DNA of 37,500 nucleotides from Priapulus caudatus (taxonomy: Eukaryota > Priapulida > Priapulimorpha > Priapulimorphida > Priapulidae), in assembly GCF_000485595.1 (NCBI RefSeq), contig NW_014578317.1, forward strand, positions 28,242 to 65,741. Direction: 5' to 3'. This document shows, piece by piece, positions 11,956 through 20,058 of this stretch. The stretch's first letter is position 1. Every line of letters begins with the position of its first letter. The position numbers were made by a program, and so were the translations under genes. The notes under the pieces were generated by a model, which worked only from the letters and a program-made list of their open reading frames with translations, was not told the origin of the DNA and searched no databases.

Positions 11956-14900
11956 AATAACATAGATGATACACAACATCAGAACATGTGTATATGGAAT
12001 AAACTTACTTATTTAGTTGTTTATTCTACGCTTACTCGATCGCTAGTCCTAGATGCGCGTCTGATATGTGCACGCAAGAGGCCTACAGAAATGCCAGATG
12101 AAAACCTGAGAACATATATACACGAGAAGTAAAACGCCACCGCTGCGGCGCCATGTTTAGGGTAGAAGACACGCCGGTTGGTGACTGCTATACAGCCACG
12201 GACAGCTATTTCAGTGACACTTTTTAACAAACGACAACTATATAATAATGCCGTCTATAACTGCTGGCTAAATCCGACGTTAGGTCTCTATAGGCATGGT
12301 TGATTAACATTATAAGCACAAGTAATGGCGTAAATTAACATAATGGATAAAGGGATAAGAATCATGAATGTCGCGTTTGTAGAGTTCGAACTGCAGTGCA
12401 GTTTGTGCGCACATGTATGCTACGTTTGTAGCGCATACATCAGTTAAAAATCAAAACGTATAAAACCTCAAATAGTATATTTGCTGGCTGTTAAAAACTG
12501 TTTCATTTTCTTTAATAGTATTTAAAGGTTATACTATTATAGAACACCACGTTTGTACTGATTTAGTGATTAGTATAGACTATAGTCTATAGTTATAAAT
12601 ATAAGTTCAAAGTTGCAGTCTGTAGACTGTAGTCTGTAGACCACCATATCATAATAATAGTGGGCAGTAATATCATATAGTGGCAGTAATATCATATCAT
12701 ATCATATCAGTGGGCAGTAATATCATATCATATGCAATCGAAATTACTGCCTGCGACAGTACCTATCTTTCGTTTTTGATTCCATGCAAAGTTAGCGAGG
12801 TTGAATTTAGTCAATTTTTATTATATGTTTATTTATCTATTATTAGGCCAATTATCCATCCACTAACAGATCACATAGCATACTTACTTACAATAAAATT
12901 ATGAATCATAAAATTGGAAACTTACCATGGATAATATATACAACAAAAGCATGACTATGCAAACTTATTTACACTTAGTAGCCTTGTTTTGACTATGCCC
13001 TTGCTGTTAAGTTACTAACAATTATAACACTATCGCACGTAACTATGTAGAAATGCTACAAATTTCTAGTATTTCAACTGGCTCTAAAATGCGTACACGT
13101 TCTCATTGATCATTCTTCTCGTTCCCTGTGATCCATCTCACTACCAGCCTCCTCCTTCTCCACTGCTGCCTTTCATTATGACTTTCTATATCACATCCAA
13201 CCATAATTGCTCATCTCTGATCTGATATGCAGTAGTGCGTGAAAAATACTCTTATCGTGGAAGTAGACGATCGGGACCAAGTGTCATTTAGTCGGTTACA
13301 CTTTTGAAGAATAGATTTGTTCAATAAATTTCAACTTTAATCAATTGAATACATGATAGAACTGAGCAATTATAACTATTCCCAATTGCAGGAAACCTGG
13401 GCGCCTCCCCTGGATCGCATCTACTTCTCATGAATTTGCAACTAGTAAAGTGGAAAATTGCACAGAGCCAACAAGCACATTAAGAAGCCAGTAGAGCTTA
13501 GCAAGAGCCAGACTGGTACTAAGTGTTCGAGATTTCGCAGGCGCATGTTGCTATAGTCACTCGCTCTGGTACCTTTCGTCCTTTTGATTAAGAAATGCCA
13601 GATCATTCTTGCCGGTCTCTCTGTCTGTCCGCTTTAGCACCACTCATCTGCGCGGCATTCTTCTCATGTGGTGCTGTCGTGGTCGAGTATCCACTACAAG
13701 TGATTGTCTTCCAGGCGATGCTGACGCCTCTGTTGGTCTGTTTTTTATTCAATATATATATACTAATACGTAATATACATAAAACCTATGTGTAATTAGG
13801 ATTATAGTGCTAGTAAATTTGTTTTATTATCTACTCAGGGTTTGAGCTGGACGAACAAAAAAAGTTTTACAATTTACTACATTGCGTCTGAAAATTTACC
13901 AAATCTAGGCATTCATTTAGTTAGGTCAGGCTAAGCTGCGAACGAATATGGAGAAATGCCTGGTCTGGAATGAAATCCAAATCGCCGCTGCGGAATTAGC
14001 GTTTTAATAAAAATGCATATAAATGGGCTGTGCTTCGAAATGAATCAATCAATTCAACTCAGCTACTACTGTATTCGTTTCTCCATAATGTCTGATACTT
14101 GTATCACTTTTGCATCTGATCCTTATACATGTATATATAATTTATATATATATAGATATATATATAAATTGTAGTCTGTAGATAAATTAAAGACAAGACA
14201 TCACTTTTAGCTGTTACTCCGAGTCTCACGCTTACGCAATTACAATTTATTACGCTCTGCGACTTAATGCATCGAGCACTCTACCGACAGTATAGACTCA
14301 AGCATCCAGACATATCTTTGCATATCTTTGTATTTTATTGCTGTACTTGTTCGATTCAATTATATCAGTCACTGTTATTGACTCCATCCGCCATGCTTCT
14401 TTTTTCTTTGTGTGTTGCATGCGTATGTTTGTTAACTACAGTACCATATCTCCTCAGTAGAATTTTTTCTTTTAAGAACTGTTTTTTTATTGCACTGCCG
14501 GTGAGGAGCTTGCAAGCTCATGTTGATATATCTTCTACCAATGTAACATCTTTAAATAAATAAATAAATACTGTACAGCAAGCACACTTTTAGGATATAA
14601 ATATCTACTAACAATGTAGTTGTATCATTGAATATGGTTGTAACGTCAATATATCAAAAGCCTGGTTAATATATATTATGTACCAAGAGCTAATACTAGT
14701 ACTAAGAGCAGGTAACTTATAAAATGTATATAAGGATATATATTATTGCACATACAGTACTTATATGTTATTTGGCATAAGACAACGTCAGGTTTAGGTT
14801 AAAACAGCAGGGTTTTTAATAGACAACAGTGTATGGCTTGCCCTTGCATTGTGTATGCTTCCCAAGTAAACTTGTTCTTCCGAGGGGGTGTCCCCTAACT

Positions 14901-15185
14901 ACTCCTTCCTGTATTCGTTTTTAAAAGATGGCAAAAGGTACATACCATACCACAGCACCAGATACACTATATATAAGTTCCGAACTAGTATATTCCAGTG
15001 TAAACGAAACTCGAGCTGGCAAACGGAGGCAACAAAACAGGACTTAAAGACAACCCGCTCTAAGAATGCAACTGCATGCTCGGTGCACTGCACAATAGCA
15101 ATCCTCACAAAACACACATTGGATTTCCAAACAGCGGGATGGAAACCACTATATACACAGTATGCCTCTGTGATAGTACATACGT
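11956..15185. other. No gene seen
   Basis: AT-rich. It contains scattered short repeats (12661-12735), a TA hairpin at 14141-14171 and unrelated short open frames. No exon of RAB3GAP1 could be recognised here. Confidence 0.5.
12661..12735 (+). repeat. Short tandem repeats of GGCAGTAATATCATAT
   Basis: GGCAGTAATATCATAT occurs three times within 75 bases, with extra CATAT units. It is preceded by CTGTAGACTGTAGTCTGTAG repeats. Confidence 0.7.
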
Positions 15186-15410
15186 CATCACCAAATGTAA
15201 TGCACAAACTTGCTTCCAAATTGCAAATCTTGCACTATTAGCCAAGGTTGCAGATGAGGTAGCTCATGATATTGAAATACACTGCAATTTTAATGCCCTC
15301 CGTGCAGCAGACTTGCTTGCAAATAGCACGAGTTACCTCACCCTGCAACGTTGGGTAATAATGCAGGATTTGCAAGTTGCACGCGAATTTATGTCTCACA
15401 TTTGGTGATG
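15186..15410. mobile_element. Foldback element with roughly 75-base imperfect arms
   Basis: It begins CATCACCAAATGT and ends with ACATTTGGTGATG. Inside the arms, blocks such as TTGCAAATC and GTTGCAG with GAGGTA recur in reverse complement at roughly 80% identity. A 110-codon reading frame (15076-15408) crosses it but looks incidental. Confidence 0.5.
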
Positions 15411-15787
15411 AGCGTGATGACAGCCTCTGATGGATGCTTCAGCTCTCCACATAACTGCTTCATTGTCAGTGATGCATGCTTCGATGCTACAGCGTATGGC
15501 GGAAGTGCACATGCAGCGGTGTGACTCGCATGGTATACCGTGATGCTGAAATAAACAAAAAGCAATACAAGTTTGTTATTATAATATACACTTTACTATA
15601 AGAACAGTTATAGCTAAGAGTTGTACTGACTGTACATTTTGATTTACTGTACTATATTAATACTATTATAATTTATACAGGCATGGGCATATCTAGATTG
15701 CTATCTCTACTCTGTAATGTTGTGTTTCTGTAATAAAGCAGTTTACTGATTTATTATAGATCTGCTAGTACAGTTATTATGTACATA

Positions 15788-16018
15788 CAGTAAAACTCGC
15801 ATAAGTCGGCACTTTTTGGGACCAGCATTTTTGTTCTTACGAAAATGACGATATACACGTAATATATTGGATATAGGTATATATACTAGGTAAGACAGGA
15901 ATTCGCTGTAAATTTTACTGTTGTTTGTATTACATGGGACCTGTCTGAAGGCGACGACCTGCGTTAAATCGATGAGTGTGTCGTATCGATTATATGAGTG
16001 TCGAATTGACTACTGTAC
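15788..16018. mobile_element. Possible pogo/Tigger-like MITE, degraded
   Basis: The left end ACAGTAAAACTCGCATAAGT resembles pogo-type termini. The right end carries the loosely complementary GAATTGACTACTGTA. Ends are divergent, so this is tentative. Confidence 0.35.
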
Positions 16019-16185
16019 AGAATGTGACTGACGTTTTTTTGTAATATTTTCCTTTATATTGCATAGTGCTGTTTTATACGTTTCACTCAAAATTATTATT
16101 TTAACTCTTTCGCCTCAGCACTATTGCATTTACCGATTTTTTCTCATGAAAAAGACTGTCTTCAGTACATCATGATCATGTAATA

Positions 16186-16636
16186 CAGTCAAGTCTACCT
16201 CACTTAATTCGTATCAGATAGGCGGGACCACGGCATTTTCTACGAATTACGTAATCAACAAATTAGAGAATTTAGACTTAATTTGTATGTTTCACGAGTT
16301 CTATTTAATCCGTAGAAACCACGAAATAGATAGATAATTCGCGTAAACAACGATTTATGAATGAAAGTTTAACATTGTAATAAAAGATTTGTTTGTGCAA
16401 TGTACTTAATTATGTTTGGTGATTTTTAACTAGACACATCATAAATCATTGCAAATTTCGAATTACAGAATACGAATTAGGAAATGTAATAGTCGATGAG
16501 TAATTAGTCGATGACTATCACACCTATACGACGGAAATGAAAGGGAATAAAGAAGAGAAATATTGTGACCACATGTTTTTGAACGAATTAGGTCATTCTA
16601 CAAATAAAGTGATGACAAATTAAGCGAGGTTGACTG
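16186..16636. mobile_element. pogo/Tc1-mariner-like MITE, 451 bp
   Basis: The left end CAGTCAAGTCTACCTCACTT and the right end AAGCGAGGTTGACTG (complement CAGTCAACCTCGCTT) form imperfect inverted repeats of the CAGTCAACCTC type known from pogo-like elements. The left is preceded by TA. There is no coding capacity. Confidence 0.5.
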
Positions 16637-16699
16637 TCTGTATTTGTAAATTGTATCTGAATTACATGCAATAAAGATTTAATCATAATATACTACTAC

Positions 16700-16739
16700 C
16701 AGGAGCTAATAATGACAAATTTGTCATTATTAGCTCCTG
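16700..16739. mobile_element. Micro-foldback element, 40-bp perfect palindrome
   Basis: Left arm CAGGAGCTAATAATGACAAA is followed directly by its exact reverse complement. It is flanked by CTACTAC at 16693-16699 and again at 16740-16746, an exact 7-bp direct repeat. The flank is TAC-rich, so this duplication alone is weaker than in the other copies. Confidence 0.7.
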
Positions 16740-17159
16740 CTACTACTACTAGTACTAGTACTAGTAATGATAATAATAACGTTTAATATGTAGACTAAAC
16801 TCTGGTCTGTGCATAACCCGACCAGGCTGTGTCACAGTGTGTGACTAACGTCAATATAGGTATTCTAACCCTAGCAATACCGTTTCTTGGAGCTACTGTC
16901 AGTATACTGTGCATGAGCCGAAATGTCGAATTACTACACTAATCACAGTCACTATAGTATTATTACATTTATTACTATTAGTATAGTTTCGCTTGTTGAA
17001 AATCAGCTGAGTCTGTAGTGTAAGCTTATACTGTAGACTGTAGTGTACGAAATATGCAGCTCGACCTCGATGACCGACAGTGAGACACGACCGACAGTGC
17101 GACACTCATTTGCAAATTACATTGACTTTTCCTTTAACATTTATCAATTTTATGTTACT

Positions 17160-17265
17160 TGCGCTATCTGTCAATTTGATTAACTTGTTTCTCCGTCTTC
17201 GTTATAGTCCGTTTGACTTTTCAAGACTATCCTTTATGAGGTTACGAGGCTAGTACAAAACATAA
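17160..17265 (+). repeat. Dispersed repeat, copy 1
   Basis: Shares an ordered series of blocks with 22720-22835: ATCTGTC, TTTGAT.AAC, TATAGTCC, GACTT and TTTATGAGGT. The similarity is visible but only around 70%. Confidence 0.45.
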
Positions 17266-17302
17266 GCTGAGTGCTTGTCTCGGCGGTGTAGTCTGTTTAG
17301 CA

Positions 17303-17312
17303 GTCACGTGAC
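17303..17312 (+). promoter_or_regulatory. GTCACGTGAC palindrome (E-box/CLEAR-like)
   Basis: Exact ten-base GTCACGTGAC, the core of TFEB/USF-type bHLH sites. GCACGTGATCACG follows 30 bases later. It lies 2.6 kb before the first visible RAB3GAP1 exon. It could mark the missing promoter but may be chance. Confidence 0.25.
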
Positions 17313-17576
17313 CGTGTTTTCTACGCATGAACATGGCACCATGCACGTGATCACGTATAACCAATCCGTTTCACTTCTCTGTATATATTTTCTCAGATGA
17401 AAACGAAGTAATTATGGTTTTGCGTTTGTTTTTGTCTAATAGATTGTCTATGCAAGTTAAATTGGTAATCTGATGATTACAAAATGTTAAGATATATATC
17501 TGAAATTTGCGAAAAGTAACAAAACTGACATACGCTATGCAAATGCCAATAGCTCTAGGCGTGTATATACTATTAC

Positions 17577-17606
17577 CAGGAGTAGATGAAGACTCATCTA
17601 CTCCTG
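17577..17606. mobile_element. Micro-foldback element, 30 bp
   Basis: Perfect 13-base arms (CAGGAGTAGATGA and complement) around AGAC. The exact 7-bp duplication CTATTAC lies at 17570-17576 and 17607-17613. Confidence 0.75.
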
Positions 17607-17631
17607 CTATTACTGTATTACTATTTATAGT

Positions 17632-17665
17632 CACTGGCAGCAAGAACCAGTTCTTGCTGCCAGTG
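17632..17665. mobile_element. 34-bp foldback made of the same terminus as the 953-1145 element
   Basis: CACTGGCAGCAAGAAC, then CA, then the exact reverse complement. The arm equals the outer end of the element at 953-1145, so this looks like its ends joined without the interior. No exact target duplication was found. Confidence 0.55.
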
Positions 17666-17678
17666 GTATTAGTATACT

Positions 17679-18305
17679 ATTACTAGCGCTCATAGGCCAG
17701 GGTCTGAGCCACGTACTTAACCCTAACCCTAATCCTAACCCTAACCATATCAAATAGTGACCAGGGTACGTTCCGGTATACCGCCGGTACTGCCGGAACG
17801 GGCTCAGGGATTTGATATGATTAGGGTTATTTTTTGATATGGTTAGGTTAGGATTTAGGGTTAAGGTTAGGGTTCTGGTTAGGGAGTAGGCGTAAGCGAC
17901 TCCCTAGACTCGTTAGTGGAGTAGACGAGGTACGGTCCGGCATATTAAATAGTACCAGGGTACGTTCCGGTATACCGTACCCAGGGTACGTTCCGGCAGT
18001 ACCCCGGGGGACATAGACCCTCTCAGCATTACTAGCGCTCATAGGGTCTATGTCCCCCAGGGTACTGCCGGAACGTACCCTGACTGAGTACGGTTCCGGT
18101 ATACCGGAACATACCCTGGTAACTATCTGATATGGTCAGGGTTAGTGAGTAGGCGTAGGCGACTCCCTAGACTCGTTAGTGGAGTAGGCGAGGTACGGTC
18201 CGGCATATTAGATAGTACCAGGGTACGTTCCGGTATACCGGACTGTACTCAGGGTACGTTCCGGCAGTACCTTGGTGGACATAGACCCTCTCAGCATTAC
18301 TAGCG
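17679..18305. repeat. Nested palindromic cluster with interstitial telomere-like repeats
   Basis: ATTACTAGCG recurs at 17679, 18028 and 18296. CCCTAA-type repeats (about 17719-17747) face TTAGGG-type repeats (about 17819-17880) across a palindrome. A ~155-bp unit is duplicated directly (17884-18037 and 18147-18305), and the sequence between the copies (18036-18115) repeats part of it inverted. The core AGGGTACGTTCCGG appears about seven times in both orientations, often next to the palindrome GTTCCGGTATACCGGAAC. Confidence 0.8.
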
Positions 18306-18347
18306 TGCCTTACCCGGCCAAGTTTTATGTAGGGCTTAGGATGAAAT

Positions 18348-18803
18348 TTGCAGTCTGTACCACAGGCACAGTCACTAATTGGAGCGTTTCAATAAAATAT
18401 AATGCTAAATAAATACGAAATATATTTACTACCAAAGTCTTAATGTTTCTATACTCTTTTTCACCTATTATTGCCGACAATTTCCTGCAAATGCCGTCCA
18501 AATGCTCATCTGCAATGCCGTCCAAATGCTCATCTGCAACAAACGCTGGCTGCCGCTGCACACTGACACATAAATATATAGACATTACTATAGATATATT
18601 TAGGTGTTGACCAGTGTGCAGTGGCAGCCATGGCGGCAGCCAGCCTTTGTTGCAGATGAGCATTTGGATGGCATTTGCAGGAAATTGTCGGCAATTATAG
18701 GTGAAAGAGAGTATAGAAACATTAAGACTTTGGTAGTAAATAGATTTCGTATTTATTTAGCATTATATTTTATTGAAACGCTCCAAATGCCTGTGGTCTG
18801 TAT
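18348..18803. mobile_element. Large inverted repeat, ~200-base arms, sharing a reading frame
   Basis: Arms at 18348-18569 and 18603-18803 are highly similar around a 34-base spacer. Read outward in the direction of each arm they encode the same peptide, including CRKLSAIIGE, EYRNIKTLVVN and FRIYLALYFIETLQ. The left arm has an in-frame 24-base tandem duplication (18491-18514 and 18515-18538). I do not recognise the peptide. Confidence 0.75.
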
Positions 18804-18986
18804 GGGTTATAAATCACATCTTACTCACTACCTGCTGTTCATTGAGATGATGTTGTAGGAATTAGAAACACAATGTAACACACGGGTACCGAAGTATGTG
18901 ACGTAAGGACGTGCAGTGTTTGATTTTAAACTGCGTTAGTTTACACATCATGTACGCCTAGCTGCCACATAAAGTTATGTACAGTA

Positions 18987-19138
18987 AATTTGTGCATGAC
19001 TCTGTCATGCGTGCTAATGTGCACAATTTGTGCATAACTCTGTCGTGCGTGCTAATGTGCACAATTTGTGCATAACTCTGTCGTGCGTGCTAATGTGCAC
19101 AATTTGTGCATAACTCTGTCATGCCTGCTAATGCTCAC
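18987..19138 (+). repeat. 38-bp tandem repeat, four copies
   Basis: The unit starts AATTTGTGCATAACTCTGTC and continues GTGCGTGCTAATGTGCAC. The middle copies are almost identical; the outer two have a few changes. Unit length is constant. Confidence 0.85.
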
Positions 19139-19349
19139 ATCATTTTAAGGTACAGGTGGTGAAGGTACTTTCATAAGTTGTTAACATAGTTACATTTGTT
19201 GAGCTTTGGAATATTTTTAAAAGTGTGCCATTGAATTTACCAATAGAAGGAGGGTCTATTTATAATAATAATCTGCAAGGATGCGAGATGCCTTCCAGAT
19301 AAACGTCAATGCAGGCATTTTTAGTTTCCAAAATGGCTATATATGATAT

Positions 19350-19387
19350 CAGAAGTAGATAATAGCCTAGTAGATTATCTACTTCTG
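19350..19387. mobile_element. Micro-foldback element, 38 bp
   Basis: Perfect 14-base arms (CAGAAGTAGATAAT and complement) around a 10-base loop. The exact 7-bp duplication ATGATAT lies at 19343-19349 and 19388-19394. Without the insert the site reads as an older palindrome, GCTATATAT-G-ATATATAGC. Confidence 0.75.
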
Positions 19388-19400
19388 ATGATATATAGCT

Positions 19401-19841
19401 AGGGACAGTGATTTTCTGCGATCGCGGAAAACGAAAGGAAAACACGAAACGGCCATTGGAAACGGAAAAGATGTTTTCAAACGGAAAAACGCGGAAAACG
19501 TAATTTGAACATATTACAACATGGAAATTTCAATAAAATCACAAAAAAACAGTCGATAATAGCATTGGTAATGATATGGTTTACATTCAGACAAGTTTCA
19601 GAGCGAAATGACTTACAATTACGACTTTTGGTAGCCCTGTGTTTCGGTGCCGGTTCCGGTTTCAAAGGTTGTACCAAATACTTTTTTTTCATGCAAATAT
19701 ATGTAAACGGAATTTTGCATTTTTGGTGTGTACAATTTCTATGGCAAAACAGAATTTCCATTTTTTCTTTACTTTGGAACGGAATTCATGATTTTCCCAA
19801 ACGGAAAAGGCAATTTTTTTAAATGGAAAACCACTGTCCCT
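19401..19841. mobile_element. hAT-like MITE, 441 bp
   Basis: Ends are AGGGACAGTGATTTTC and the complementary GAAAACCACTGTCCCT. Eight-base flanks ATATAGCT (19393-19400) and ATATAGCA (19842-19849) match at 7 of 8 positions, as expected for hAT target duplications. The interior is rich in CGGAAAA motifs and has no transposase. It abuts the 19,350 micro-foldback. Confidence 0.65.
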
Positions 19842-19929
19842 ATATAGCATTAGCGAATAGACAAATTAGTTGTACAGCTGATGTAGATTGCAGACACAGT
19901 GATTGATAAGTTGTTGCATTAAATTTCAG

Positions 19930-20058
19930 GATACAACTGTCTTTGAGATCACAGACTTCACAACAGCTTCAGACTGGGAGCGGTTTATTGCTAGACTAGA
20001 AGAAGTCATTCACGAGTGGAAGCTGACCAACCAGCCAGTGAAACCTCATTTGCAACGG
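19930..20058 (+). CDS. RAB3GAP1: RAB3GAP1 first visible exon
   Basis: Residues 1-43. It follows acceptor ttcag and ends in phase 0 before gtacat. It carries EITDFTTASDWERF, the family's N-terminal signature. A few residues upstream (including Met) are missing. Confidence 0.93.

Noticed and set aside
14888-15408. Overlapping 106-117 codon frames on both strands
   Set aside because: They overlap each other and a foldback element. No domain and no splice partners.
17719-17880. Chromosome end
   Set aside because: Telomere-like repeats are short, degenerate, face each other and are followed by about 20 kb with normal genes. They are interstitial.
18987-19138. CRISPR-like array
   Set aside because: Units are contiguous without unique spacers, in animal DNA. 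It is an ordinary tandem repeat.
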